The translations under genes and the position numbers were made by a program. Shown here one piece after another: positions 25,725 through 38,853 of a stretch of DNA of 64,000 bases. Source of the DNA: Piscicola geometra (lineage: Eukaryota; Annelida; Clitellata; Hirudinida; Piscicolidae); the NCBI GenBank assembly GCA_943735955.1, contig OX030955.1, positions 4,465,835 through 4,529,834 of the forward strand. The letters run 5' to 3'. Each line of letters starts with the position of its first letter. The first letter of the stretch is position 1. Below the pieces are notes generated by a model. It worked only from the letters and a program-made list of their open reading frames with translations. It searched no databases and was not told the origin of the DNA.

Positions 25725-27284
25725 CTAAGAGTTGAATGGGAAAGTGATTTTGCAGAGTGCGGTTTAAAAATCATTAGTCTTTAAATTAGAAAAAATGTTG
25801 AAAGATGGCTTTTTTTGTTGAAAGACAGCATTTTAAATGTATTTTCTTAATTTTTAAGATTACTTTTCATGATACATTTTAATACAATTATTTAAAAAAC
25901 ATATTAAATGGGGAACACTGCAAGTAAAAGATGAGTTAAGTGAATGTTTACGAAGCTTTTAGTCTTACAAAGTTTGTTTGTTATGGTCGCTTAATTACGC
26001 TTTAATGACAGACCCTTGTTTTAAAGTTTTCTTACGGTCATTTTTGAGATTATGATATGGGTAAATCATATCTGATTTGTAAAAAATACTTTAATTACTC
26101 ATCATGCTTATTACGTAAGATTAATATCAGACAAATTGTTAAATTTTAAGAGTTATAAATAGTTTAATGAATGTAGAGATAATATAACGTGGAGGCTTGG
26201 TAGGTGTGATACATCCTCGCTTTTTCTGGTGGCACTGTTGAATCATTTTTATAGGTATGAAACAGAAGTTGTTCTTTTAATAAGATATTTTTTTTTACAT
26301 AAATTAATCATTTGAATCAAGCTAAACGCACTGAATACTAATGTCAAAATTCCCAAAGTGACTTGAAATACTTTATAAAATAATAAACCTAAAGCTTTTA
26401 TCTTGTAATTTTTTTCACATTGATTATTTTAAAATATGTTTTAACACAATTCTTTCTAGTCCAATCGAATAAATGTTGGCTTCAGTGGAATGTTATACAG
26501 TCGATACCAATGCTAGAAGCAAAAAGGTTTTCTAGATTCATAAAAAACACGGATTTTATTATATTATTTTACATACTTTTTTTGAAACAACTGTACAAAA
26601 ATCAGTGTCTAAAACATGTCTAAAACATGTTACAATTGCTAGTTGGAGTTTAAGGGTCAAAACTTTTGTGCCATTGACAATTTTAAAATATTTCGAGACT
26701 AATACAGTTTTTACATTATTATAAATTTCATTTTCATTAATTTACTCAAGACTATTACGAGATTTAATAATGCAAGAAAAGACAAAGTGCTAAAATCATG
26801 AAATCAAACAAAATAGATACCTATAATTGCATCTTTTTAATCCATTTCGATCATCGAGTCACTAGCTTTTTAGAAAGAACATTTAAAAAATGTAAGTGTT
26901 TGCTAATGCTTTATATATTAAATGTCTGGTAGTCCCAGGTGAAACCAATTTGTCAAGAACAGCTATGTAGTATTGAAGTGTAAGGCAATAATATTTGTTT
27001 TAAAACGTTCATAAATAGTTTTAAAAGATTTATAATAAGCCTTTATTCGGCTGTGTTGTATAACAGCCAATAAAGGCTCAGATCAATTGTCTTACTGGTA
27101 CTGCATGCACAATTAGGGCATTTAACAGTTAGGTAAAAAAACAGTAGCCCATTGTAAAAGTAAACTATTGTCAATTGTTTAGTTTTTATGAATATACGGT
27201 TCGGCGAAACTCTCAGTTTGACAGATTGTTTGCTATCTGCGTGATTAATGTTTCACTTTTTGATCTTATCATCGGTCACTGAAA
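25725..27284. other. AT-rich spacer; otopetrin 5' exon expected but not found
   Basis: About 1.5 kb between the first recognised otopetrin exon and the stop of the next gene. It should contain the otopetrin start exon and promoter. I see only AT-rich sequence and short open frames without coding character. Confidence 0.4.
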
Positions 27285-28504
27285 TCAATCTCCGATCAAG
27301 GCTTTACTTGTCATCTCGATGGATTTCTGAGCGTAGCAGAGAGTTGGGTATGGGCAGTGAACAGTAGGACACTTAATAAACCAGATCACCAAATTGTCGA
27401 ATATGGCCCTTGCCATGGAAGGGTGTTTAGGATCACCTTCGCAAGTGAGGCAATACCAACCAGTTTCTGTACACAGAGTAGCATCTCTGATTCGAAAATA
27501 AGTGTTTTCTGTTGGTAATTTGTTGGAGTATTAACTCCTGAAGTTGCAAAAAGACGAAGATTTTGAGAGTTTAGCAAATATATTTTCTAGCAAACTTGGG
27601 CAACACAGTTTATTTAAATTCATTTTTTATTCTATAAAATTGGATTAGATAAATCTAAAATTATAAACGGTTTGTTGAGATATTGATGAATTCTATCTCA
27701 CCTTTATCGTTGAAATATATCTTGACCGTCTTGGTTGCTGCAGGCCTGTAGAATAGAGCGCTAGTGTTGATGGGGCTGGTAAAAGTGTCGTCAATGTAGA
27801 CCGAAGGGGGAATGTCACTTGACGTGATCAACTCGAAGGTTGCCATCTCTTTCGAACATGAATTTAGAAAGTTATAAAAAAAGGATTTATTCGATTTGTC
27901 TATTTAAAAATAAACTTTTTCAATAGTTGTTTTTGAAAAAAAATTAAACTTAAGATGTTTAACAAGGATACCTTGTTCGCAGTAAAAACCTTCGAAGCCA
28001 TATTTACACTCGCAAGAAGGAAAACAACTGTTCGTAGAAACTTGAATCGAGTTCTCAGAGCATAAAATCGGGGCTAAGATGAGAAATAAGTAGTTGTGAA
28101 AGCTCACATTACTTTTTCTTAAGCCATAAAACTATTTTGAAATTTAATATTATAAAATAAATGTCAGGTTAAAAGTCCATACCATTCTTTTTGAATCCCG
28201 AGCAGTGGGTACACGGGAAAGCCTGAGGAGCGGCAAAGAAAAGGCTGCAATCTACTTTGCCATTTTTCTGCTGAATGATGAAGAAGAAACAGTTTTTGCT
28301 GAGATAGCAGCGATGGGAGCACACCATCAGCAGATGCTTCTGTTCCAGACAAGAGAATGAAAAGTCCTGCAGGTCAATCACGACGTCAGGAATGCTGGTC
28401 AAGCCACTATGCAGTTCTGTTTGAAAGTCATCGTAGGGACTAAAGGTTATCGACCAGGCTCTTGAGAACAACATCAAAGTGAGAGTGACTATAGTAAAAG
28501 GCAT
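27285..28504 (-). CDS. Small secreted cysteine-rich protein with an EGF-like segment, unknown function
   Basis: Four phased exons: 28183-28504, 27972-28073, 27702-27848 and 27285-27484 (TGA 27285-27287), giving about 256 residues. The start at 28504 is chosen because MPFTIVTLTLMLFSRAWS is a good signal peptide; an upstream in-frame Met exists. Exon 1 contains a four-cysteine block around CLEQKHLLMVCSHRC that loosely resembles a PAN/apple fold, then CTHC. Exon 2 carries an EGF-like half domain ending ECKYGFEGFYC. Exon 4 is cysteine-rich, with WYCLTCEGD. A possible donor (GTAAAG) shortly before the stop means the C-terminus may continue. I do not recognise the family; secretion and disulphide bonding are inferred. 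Confidence 0.65.
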
Positions 28505-29018
28505 TTTCAAGCTGGTATTTTGTGGCGGAAACTTGATATTATGAATCACGCTGCTTTTATATGAATGAATAAACGGCTTTTTATTTCAGATATGTTGCGT
28601 CTCGTGGATCGTTTGCATGTTATAGAAGCGGATACTCTTTGTGTTCGTTTCCGTTTAAAAGTACAAGATCGATAGATGAAATAGCTTTTCTCTTTGTAGG
28701 ATGCCAGACATTCTGCATGCCTTCCATATTCAGTGAAACGCAGTTGAAAAAATTAGGGAAAGACAAAAATACTATAAAAATGTTTCCACCCTATAGATTT
28801 AATTTATAATATTTTAAAAATAAAATTGTAATCTTAACAGATGAAAGTTCAGTTCAGAATTAAAATGGTATAGTTTCAATTCAAGTACGTTAAAATTAAA
28901 AAGCCTTTAGAAACAAAAACATATATGATCCTTGTGTGTCTTCTTTGAAGCAAATGAAGCGAGTCTCCATTAAATGAGAAAGGTTTTTTAAATTAATTAC
29001 TTTTTTATTTTTAAGAAT
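28505..29018. other. Intergenic spacer between FMNL stop and secreted-protein gene
   Basis: About 510 bp, AT-rich, with no open frame of interest. It must contain the FMNL 3' untranslated region and the promoter of the secreted-protein gene. Confidence 0.5.
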
Positions 29019-32000
29019 TCATTTTCTGTAATGAGCATCTCCCCGAAGAAAAGGTTCGCTTTTGAGATCTAGAGTGTTGAGAAAAGAAAATATAGCTCAT
29101 TAATAATAGAAGATGAGAAAAATTATAATTATTTATATTTCATAAAAAAATTATGAAAATACTTCGGATAATGCCATCAAAAGTTCCGTAGTCCATTTCT
29201 TCTTTGTTGTAGGTCCTGCCTCTCAGTCCATCTAAAAGACCTGGAATCTGCCGAGTCAATCAATTCGCTTTTACTTTATCTTAAATTTTGAATAATAATA
29301 ATAATAACGTTTTATTTCAATTTTATGGAAAGGTACAAGATGTATTTTATCAACTGTTATACGATTTGATGAGCCTTGTGAACTACTAGACCAGCAGCAA
29401 CCTTCATCTTATTGGAGTTTGAGTTATTGCGGTGTTGGTTGGGCGCTTGACTGCTCTTTCCACTTGTTTCTTCTCGCGCCATCTCCACGTCTCTCTGAGC
29501 CTGCTGTCAACCATTTAGAAATAATTTTTTGAATGCTTTACGCATTGAATTTTCATACACTTGAATACATTTAAATTCTAATCTTTTAAAATAAAAAAGT
29601 TTGTTATCAAATTTTTTTTTTCTCATTTCATTGTTGAAATAAATTTAATATTTTCAAAAGAAAAACTATAAAATATTTAAAAAATGAAAGCGTTTTAAAA
29701 CCTTGAAAACTGCGATGAACTTGATGAGGGCAGTGAAGAATGTGCTCGGTGTGATTGTCAAAGGATTCTCTCCAAAGTAAGAAGACGTTAACGAGAAACT
29801 CTCCTTAGAATTGGTTTCATTTTTATCTTCATAAAGTTAATTTATATTTAAAGCCTAATCATTTGTGGAAATTTAAAATGACTTAATTTATTATCCATCT
29901 GTCATCTTCAAACCACCACTCGTCGACTCACTTGGGCTCTATCAAAGTCTCCTTTGAGTTTTGTTACTTTCTTGCTCGCATCCTTGTGGAAAGCATTCAG
30001 AGATGACTTTACTTTTCCTTCTGCTCTCAAATTCATTTCACTCTCGAGAGCAGCCAGGTCAGTTTCGAGTTCATGGATGTTGGCGCTTATGTTTTCTATG
30101 GAAGCTGTTTATTTCAAGTTGATAACTTTTACTTTAAACTTTAATCGATTAACATATGAATACTTTATCAAATAGGCTTATGAACCTGTTGAATATAAAA
30201 TAATTAGGCAAGATTAAGTTACCCAGTGACGCTTTTTCAAGAAAACTGAAGTCTTTATGGAAGGAAAGCAGGTCTGGGAGGTGGTCGTTGCATGAAGTGA
30301 TTATGAAATGAAGAAGATTTTTTCGTTTGTCTGTAGTCTTAGTGTCACTCAGCTGTGGGAGATGCATGAGTGAACATTCAAAAAATGCGGTAAATCATGA
30401 CTATGTTATTAGAAAATGATTAACATGAAAGCCATTTTTCCGTAACCAGAAATTATAATTTACATTCAAAACTATTGAACTTCATGGTATCAGACCCTGA
30501 AAATTCAGAATATTGATTAATGTATCCACCATGTCAAGGCAGGTGACTTTAAAGCCATATACCGCTCCCTTGTTCCTGCTGTTCACGTAGTTGCCTACTG
30601 CCAACACCAACTGGCGAGGATTAGTTGAATTGTGGTAGGTGATCAGTCATCGGATAAAAGTCAATAAAAAAGAAAGATTGTAAATAAAAGAGTTAAAAGG
30701 TACAAAAATAGAAGCAAGTGATTTGATTTTTTTCATAAAATGTCTTTTAACATTTCGAATCAAGATTTTCGCCCACCTCAATGAGCTGAGTAAACTTCTT
30801 GGATCTTTTGACTGACGCTGAAGCAGCTATGATGGCCTGTACTTGCTGGTTTCGATAAAGTTTCGATCACAAATCAATGTATTTAAGATAAAATAATTTT
30901 TTTCTCAAAAGACAAACCGGCGTGAGAAGGTGCAGAGTTGCGTGAAGGTTGTCCAGAAAAGAGATTACTTGCAGTTTTTGATTCAGGCGTTCAACCTTTA
31001 AGAGCTTTGGATTTATTTTTTTATTTTTCAATTCGCGTTCTTCATCATTAAACAAAAATCTTCATCATTAAACAAAAATCTTCATCACGTTAACTTCATA
31101 TAACTATTACTCATTCCTTTCATATTTTTCCTTTCCTTTGAATCCTTTTCCTTCCTACCAAACTCACAGCAATAAGCAATTGGTCATCTTCACTCAGTGC
31201 ACACAGAGGCTTTCCCGCCTGCATGTACTCCTCAAGCAGCTTCACTTCTTGTGGAGTGGGTGCGATTCTCACTAGAAGATCCAGCTTTTCGCTCGTCAGC
31301 TGTTGTACGTCTGCGCTGGAAGGTTGGAGGGGTGAGGATGGTGTTGATAGTGGTGCATGTTGGTCTAGTTAATTAGATATAAAATGCTGCTGAAAAGAAC
31401 AGTTTTGATACTGATGGAGTGATAATTTTGATATTAGAAAAATGTTTCATTAAAATATTAGAAAAGACTAAAAATCATAAAAATACATTTTATAAAAGAC
31501 CCCAGTGGATTAGTTACTAAGTGTTTATAAACTAATCCAAAGTCATTTTTAGTTGCTAAAACGAACTTCTCAATAGCGCTGATGACGCTTTCTGTGCCCA
31601 TATTGAGTTTCTTACGGGCTATGCCTGGGAGGAAGATTATCATTGTCTTGACCAGTTGATCTTGCCCAACTATATTCCAGTTTACATTATTTTTGATGAA
31701 AGCTGTTTAATTTTTATATATTTTTAGAAAAAATCAAAATTGAATTTATATTTATATATTTTTTACATATAAAGCATACCGATGTTTCGTTGTCTATTTA
31801 AATTCAAGAGGGACAAGGTGCCAGCGGTCTCAGTGCTCCTGACTGACCTTCCTCTGGTCTTCATCTTGTCAGTGTTGGAGATGTAGGAGGAAGAGGAGGT
31901 AGTGGGAGATGGCTGGTCTCTGAAGGAGAGTTTAAAGTTTTCTTCGAGATAGTCCAGGTCTAGAATCTTGGTGTTAAACACGTTTGGTTCTTATGAAAAA

Positions 32001-35000
32001 TCATTTTTCAAAATTCAACATAGTAATATTATAAGCCAATTAGTCGAACATTTTCCAATTTTTTCAACTTAATCAATTTATTAACTTTTTGAAAAAATAA
32101 ATATTGTAATAAATTTTTTTCTTCTTTACTCTTACTTTTATCCACTTTTTTTACACCTCTCCCACCTTGTAAAATCTTTCTTCGTCGAAATGTTCATAGA
32201 CAGTGTCTTTTATTTGTGTCTGGTTCAATGAGGTCCAGTTCAAGGCTGGTAACTTGTGACGAGATTTTAGACTGGTGTTCTTGATTGTTTGAGAGACTAG
32301 GGGTCAATTGTTAAAAGAAAATGATTTTGGTGTTGGTAGTGATATGTATTAGAAATGGTTTAAAAAAAATGGTAAACTCAATTTTCATTAAAGGATCAAA
32401 AAATATACTATGAACACCGATATGCACACCACATGAGCTGGCAGATTTTATCGGTTCTCCAGGCGGTGGAGGAGGAGGTGGAGGAGGTGGAGGTGGTGGA
32501 GGTGGTGGGGGAGGTGGTGAAGAAGGTGGTGGAGGTGATGGTAGAATAGTTGGTGAAAATGGTAAAGTCTGTGTGGATGAAGGAGTTTTTTGTGGTAGTA
32601 GACTATCATTGGTAGAATCTGAAGGAGCCTCCAACAGCGAAGGTTCAAGGTTGTTGTGTGAGGAAGTTTTCTTGGTAGTTAATAACTGACTTGAAACGCT
32701 GTTCACTGCTGTATGAAGTGTTCATCGGAACTTTTTTATGTGCCCAAAAAAGAAAACAGATTTTTAATTCTAGTTACACAAAATAGACGTACACTTGTTT
32801 GTGTTGTTCGACTTTAATTTCTCAATTTCATTCTGTAAAGAAATACGCGCGAAAACTGTTAGTTTAAGACAATAGATTGAAAAAAGTATAATGTCAACAC
32901 ACGTTCTAAAATAGTGCCATGACAAAAGACATGTAGATGATTCAAACTATGGGTGGCGATTCTGGGAGGTCTTGGGGTCCGTACCCCCCCCCCCCCCTCC
33001 TTTTTGTTAGTCCAAGGGGTCCACTTCAATTGTTTGGACCCCAGGACCTCACCAGAATCGCCGTCTATACTGAGTAGAACCTCCCCTCCCAAGATTTGCA
33101 GCCGATCGCCGCCCCTGATTAAAACAAGTTTAATAAACCTTAAGCATGTCTCTTTCCTTGATGATGCTAGAGTTTTTTGCTTCAAGTTCAACTGGAAATT
33201 GTATCATTAAGATAATTTATAAATTATTTGTTATATTGTAACAAAAAAGCTTACTTATTAAGATTTAAATTTTTTGTCAAGATATTTTATAACCAACTCA
33301 TCTTCTCTAAGGAGGCATTCTCAGCGTCTTCCAGCTTCTTTTTCATCTGAAGGTGTTTGGTAATATAACTATGTTTTATTTCTATAAAAAAATTTACTTT
33401 TCCTAAAATAAATTATTTTCATTTTAAGAGCTCAATCCATTTTTAACCTGAACTAACGAACCACAACCACTTCTCTCTCGCAACATTCAGCCACCTTCTC
33501 AAGCTCTTCCTCTTTCGAGGCACCATCCGCGTTGGCAGAAAACTTCTCGACGACTTTCACCAACTCACCAACGTTCAAATTGTTCGCCTCGTATGCACTT
33601 ATCTGTGAGTTCAACTCTGCGCTGTCCATCAGCTTCACTTCCTTTGAATTATAAAAATATCCTTAAAAACTTTTACAAGACACATTATCAGACACTCATG
33701 TTTGTTTCCCCCCCCCCTCCCCCCACAAAGTGCAGGGTCTTCTTTGGAGTAGTGGCGCACATATGCAGTAGGAATCAAACCCACGCTAGTGAGACGAACG
33801 ATAAATGTCTTAACGCTAAAATGTCACGACGTCTTTTTTTTTTTAAAAGCATCGTGAAAAAATAAAAATAATAAAAACTGCTTTAATGAAAGAAAACAAA
33901 AACAACTTCAAACTTCACCAATTAATTAACTGCACATTTTGTTAGTCATTGCTAACACTGACTTTTAACAATGTTACGTTTGTTAAATGTTAAAATAACT
34001 GGCTCGTTGGTCTAGGGGTATGATTCTCGCTTAGGGTGCGAGAGGTCCCGGGTTCAAATCCCGGACGAGCCCAACTTTTTATCTCAAAACGTTTGATAAG
34101 AACTGTATCTTGGACTATCAACACAATAAATTACCAAAATTATAAAGCTAATCAAAGAATAAAACATGTTTTTTCTCCAATTATTAAGAAAATGCAAACC
34201 TGGAGAAAGTCCGTGAGACCAAAAGTGTGCATTTTGTACTGTAAGTAGACCCTGTAGTTCATGTCCTGAGGCGAGTGCACTAGCAGGTTGATGAAACGCA
34301 TGCAGGCCGTCTGGTGGGCGTGTGTGCAGCCTAATTATCGTTTTGTGAAAATTGTCTGAGATAGCTTTGAAGTAATTGAAAGAGAAATAATTTTTCGGGT
34401 TTTTTGGGATTGTATTTTAGGAGTTAAAGTTTTTCTTTAGAATTTTAGTTTTCGAAATATATTGCATATATACTTAAATATGTTAAGTTATAATCTGAAG
34501 CAAAAAAAATTGACCATGAAGTTGATGTCGAAGTTTTCCAAGTCATAGAAACACTTCAGCAAGAACTGGAAGCGATGCTCTTCATTGCAAGTCTTGGGAA
34601 ATTGTATTCTTCAATATGTTTTCATTTTCCATATTACAATAAAATCTTCACAAATATCGTAAATTTTTTTGTATTTTGTATTCTTTAATGGTTTTTAAAT
34701 CTCAGCTTATCACTACTTTTCACTACCTTCTTGAAGCTCTCAAAGGCATTCAGCACTTTCTCATGCCCTCCATCCACCATGCACATTCCAGCCAGCAAGT
34801 CCAGCACGAAGGTTCTTGTTCTTGGTTGAGAAAGGAGTTGGTTAATTATTTTTAATGTCTGATTTTAAGGTTTATTAAAAAAATTAAACAAGAGTTTGTT
34901 TGAAAGAAAGTGAGAGCCACCTCTGACTGTCGTTCAGCAGACACAGCAAGAGACAATAAATGGCGTTGTCGTCTGCGTAGACCATTTCAAAGCCATGCTG

Positions 35001-37089
35001 AAAAGTGGGTTTTTAAATGCGCCTTTTGTTGAATTGATGCTTAAGAGGGAGTTATTTGTTGGTTGCTCCCACTAAAGAAGTTTCGCAATGAAATTCAACT
35101 AATTTTTCCCAATGCCATTGTAAATTACGATGCCTATATACGCAAGAGTTTCTTGGCAGTGTTATCACCTTGTGGTTCATGATGGCTTTGAGGCACATGA
35201 CGCAGTAGTGAATGTCGTGTTGAGCCAGCTTTAGAAGTGCTTGTCTGGTGAGTATTTCGGAAAATTAAAATTCAAAATGTGTGTTTTAATTACCTATTTT
35301 TTATTAAGAGATAGATTTTAATGAAAAACTATCAACGCAAGCACGTCTCAAAAGACTCGTATAGAAAGTTTCTGTTAGAAAAGCCCACTTAGTTTTATCA
35401 TCGGTCTTCTTCTTAAAGATCGACAGACGTTGAGACGACGATGACGACGTCGATGCAGACAGATCACTGGCTAGAGAGTTGCTGCTCACAGTTCGATACT
35501 TGAGCTTGGTTGTCGAAGTGCCTGATGCTGATTCGTGCTCCGTCCTTGAAGGTTTACAGTGTTTAAACAATTTAATACAATTTTTTTACAAAGATTGGAT
35601 TGGCGTTTAAACGATAAAAAACAAATTCTTGAAAAGATTGTTAATTTTAAATTGTTATAAGCTAGTGAACTATTTGAACAGACAACGGTTGAGACCATTT
35701 AAAACTTGCATACCTGACCTTGTAAAGCACCCACTGCATGTACTCCATCAGCACCGTCAGGCCATTGTTACCTTCGGCCAAAAACTCTATTACCCACCTA
35801 ACCAAGCATAAGCGTTTTGGTTTGTTTTAGTTTTTTTATTTGTTCATAATTTTGTAATTCTTAAGTTTATTCGTTTATTATTTATGGGTTTTGTAAAATG
35901 TTTTTTGTTTAATTTATTTTAATTAGTTACTTTCGAGTAGCGGATAAAGGTTTGATTAATGTATTGTATTGTAATTGATATTAAAAGAATTTTACTAATT
36001 AACAAATTTACTAATAAAAAAAATCATAACTTCTCAACAAATTGTCAAAATTAAACTTCTTACTCGATGGAGTTGGTTCTCAGAGAAATCTCAAGGTCAA
36101 CTAGTTTTTGATTCCATTCTTGGGTCGACTTTGGCACCTGGAAATGGAATGATTGTGGAATTGGATCAAACGCACGTATTACTCTTTTTCAATAATACTG
36201 GTTGTTCGATCTTATACATTTTTATATGTATTATTATATCATATTGTAAGTAAATTTTGCCTAGATTTATAGAATTGATATTCATTGTTAGAAAAGGGCA
36301 AAAATTAACATTCATCAAGCAAGAATCTACTCAGAGGAAACTAATTATTTATTCTTTTTAAATCTACTGGGGCGTAAGCATTGGAGCACGATTGTTGACT
36401 AAGACCTTTTGTTTGGAAGTGACTAATTCGAGTTGAGTCTTCACTGCGCTCACATAGTACCCAGGCTTTTCTTTTGATGTCTGACTTTGCTGTGTTATTA
36501 TTATTCATAATCAATTATCTCCGAAAACATCATCATTTTCAAAAAGACCGAAATAAATGAAGGCTTTAACACTCAGATATATAAAAATGATTTAGGCATA
36601 TATTATAAAGAGTTCATCTTTAAAGGCAATTTCGAAGGTACTAGCGAGGTTTAAGAATAGGCAAGTCTCACAGTAACGCAGATCAAATGCCATTTCTTGT
36701 CGTCACTGAATTCTTCCAGGAACTGCTTTTGATCATTCTTCAAGTCAACAGACCTCTGTCAGTGTTGTCTCCGCCGTGAATTTAAAGCTATTTCATAATT
36801 TTAAGAAAAACTTGTATACTTTCGTATCCAATTAAAACTTTCATAATTCTTTAAAAAATTTAATCTTTCATAAAGCATCCAAAAGTTGAGAATAATAGAC
36901 AAACAGATGACTCACTAGAATGTCCTTGAACCTGTCTTCGAGCTCCTGCTTGTCGGGCATGGGCAGAGATGGGGCATTCTTGGCTTCAAATGTGTATAAG
37001 GGGTTTCCATGCTGCGAAGAACGATTGTCTCCCACTAGCACTGATATATCCCTGGTCTTTCTTTTTGCTTTTGACTTGCTAGCAGACAT
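29019..37089 (-). CDS. FMNL-like: Formin-like protein (FMNL family, Diaphanous-related formin), complete
   Basis: About 29 exons, roughly 1,030 residues, ATG 37089 to TGA 29019-29021. Exons: 36916-37089, 36672-36755, 36406-36489, 36064-36137, 35714-35797, 35389-35544, 35169-35244, 34921-34997, 34727-34814, 34515-34592, 34200-34310, 33495-33641, 33298-33346, 33139-33191, 32793-32832, 32430-32708, 32166-32296, about 31780-31989, about 31530-31624, 31168-31315, 30918-30995, 30777-30845, 30530-30610, 30223-30352, 29932-30104, 29702-29803, 29402-29503, 29163-29247, 29019-29068. Order: GTPase-binding/FH3 region ([25 protein letters not shown]), short coiled coil, FH1 polyproline at about 32460-32550, FH2 ([32 protein letters not shown]), and a DAD-like end ([15 protein letters not shown]) as in FMNL. 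FH2 nucleates and elongates actin filaments; the DAD autoinhibits. The N-terminus lacks the MGN myristoylation start of vertebrate FMNLs. Two FH2 exon borders near 31.5 and 31.98 kb are uncertain. Confidence 0.93.
34001..34072 (+). tRNA. trnP-AGG: tRNA-Pro (anticodon AGG)
   Basis: A 72-nt cloverleaf. The acceptor stem GGCTCGT pairs with ACGAGCC, with discriminator C at 34072. The anticodon arm CTCGC-TTAGGGT-GCGAG places AGG at 34033-34035. The T-arm CCGGG-TTCAAAT-CCCGG is perfect, and A and B boxes are intact. A TTTTT terminator follows at 34076-34080. The gene is on the strand opposite FMNL, inside the intron between exons 33495-33641 and 34200-34310. CCA is not encoded, as expected for a nuclear tRNA. 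Confidence 0.97.
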
Positions 37090-37753
37090 CTTAACTTAAG
37101 ATTCGTAAACCTTATTAAAGTACATTATTATCCAAACTGACCCACCTAAAATTGACTTGAAAGACACCAGAGGCCTTATATACCAGAGCAAGTCAAAACA
37201 CAAGGAGTTCTATGCATAACGGTTTTTAGTCATTCGAAAACATTATTTCTAAATAGCTGTGCCTTTGTTATTGTAATTAATAAACAATTCATGTATGAGA
37301 TTTAATTGGATGTGATTACATTATTTAACGTTGTATTTCATAAAACTATTAGCTAAAATAAAAACCCATTTGATTTAACGTTTCGTTATTATTAAATCAA
37401 ACCTAATCCACTCTCTTTCATTAAAACTCATTGCAACAGCCAAACAATGCGAAGCCTTAAGAGAAACCAATTTATTTGGGTCGTTCAACTGCAAATATAA
37501 GAATTGAAAACTTTTGATTACGAAGAAAATAATTTAAGATCACATTAGCGAATCTAAAGCTATAAAACAAATGCACAGCCATGACACTGAAACTTTCAGT
37601 GAAAGACACTAGCTTGAAGATTTAAATGATCTATTTGAGAATAGCTTTCAAGTGTGGTGGAAAACCTCACAAAGCACATCGACTGCAGGTACTGTGAAAA
37701 TACAAAAAATGAAATGGTGCAAACAGGGTCTTTTTTTGGCACGGTAAGCAGGC
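37090..37753. other. Spacer between C7orf25-like stop and FMNL start
   Basis: About 660 bp holding the FMNL 5' untranslated region/promoter and the 3' end of the upstream minus-strand gene. On the minus strand a TATATAAGG sequence occurs at about 37175-37185, roughly 90 bp upstream of the FMNL ATG, and could be a TATA element. Nothing else stands out. Confidence 0.4.
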
Positions 37754-38853
37754 TCACAAGCCACAGGCAGTGACCTCCTTCTGCTCGGTGAGGTACCTGG
37801 GCGCATGGAGGAAGACCACAAACTCTTCTCCAGCCTGGGTGGCAGCCCTGACGAAGGAGGTGTTCGAGGTGGTCGTGACTGCCTGCATGGCGTCCCCTGT
37901 GCCGAAGATGCTCAACGACCTCTGGTTGATCCTGCCGGTGATTGGAAGACGACTCGACTTTTCGGACACTTGGTCCTTTTTTTCTTTTATCCACTGCACC
38001 AATCTGTCTGTTCTTTTTCTTTCGTTTTCACCAGCGACGGTTTCGGCGATTGACTTGAAAGATTTAACGGCGGTTTCGCAAACGTGCAGTTTCTTGCCGA
38101 TCAGGAACTTGTAGATGCGCAGTAGAATGGCTTCTGAGCGTTCCTCCTGGGTCTGTTGGGCCAGAAACTCATCGGCAAACTTGAAGGCATAACCGCCATG
38201 GCACTGGTTCGAAACCAGAGCAAGCATGCTGGAGATGTCGAGGTTCACTTTCGACAAGGCTCTGCTGCCATGTCTGTAACTATTGACAGCCTCCTGGAAA
38301 TACTGCTTGCACACACATTCCTGCGAGTGGCACAGGGAGTTTAGCATTTTTTCAGACTCACTCAAACTGACTGAAGTGTCTTCTACTTTCTTGCTCATGT
38401 GAGAAGCGGGTTGAAAGATTATTCGTATGTCGCCGTTTATAACTTGATTTATTTCAACTTTTAGTGATTTAATTTTTTTCAATAACTTCGAAGGAATATC
38501 ATGGAAAAATATGACAGTGATTTTTGGAACTTCGAAATTGAATTTATTATCCTCTGCTGCTATTTTGAGTTCTTTTATTTGCTGTTCCAATGATTTTCTA
38601 CCTGAATTGTAGTTTTCTTTGAGAAGAAAATTGTGTAAATTATAAAAAATTACGCATGTGAATAAATGTAAGATAGTTATTTTAAACATAAATTATTTTT
38701 TACAATTTGAAAAAAAGAAAAAAACTCACCACCTAGAGAAAACTCAAGCGCCTTAGTGTGTTTGGACACCACCTTGATCCATCTGAGACCCCTGTCTGTC
38801 ACCACATCCACCCTCACCCTAGCTCTTCTTGTGTCTTGAAGGACTTTTATACG
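37754..38853 (-). CDS. C7orf25-like: UPF0415 / DUF1308 protein, C7orf25 homologue (5' exons not found)
   Basis: The main exon is 37754-38601 (TGA 37754-37756) and the preceding exon runs from 38730 to about 38853, joined in phase through Gly (GGTG|GTGAGT donor, TTCAG acceptor). Matches to the C7orf25 family as I remember it are VDVVTDRGLRWIKVV, KVNLDISSMLALVSNQC, FKFADEFLAQQTQEERSE, CETAVKSFKSI, SLSIFGTGDAMQAVT and FVRAATQAGEEFVVFLHAPR. The molecular function of the family is unknown to me. The human protein is about 420 residues, so an N-terminal part of about 100 residues is missing. It should lie upstream, possibly beyond the repeat block at 39.25 kb. The main exon is GC-richer than its surroundings. 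Confidence 0.9.

Noticed and set aside
37596..37753. Minus-strand frames continuing past the C7orf25-like stop
   Set aside because: They are in other frames of the same exon and have no homology; the family's C-terminus ends near TGA 37754-37756.
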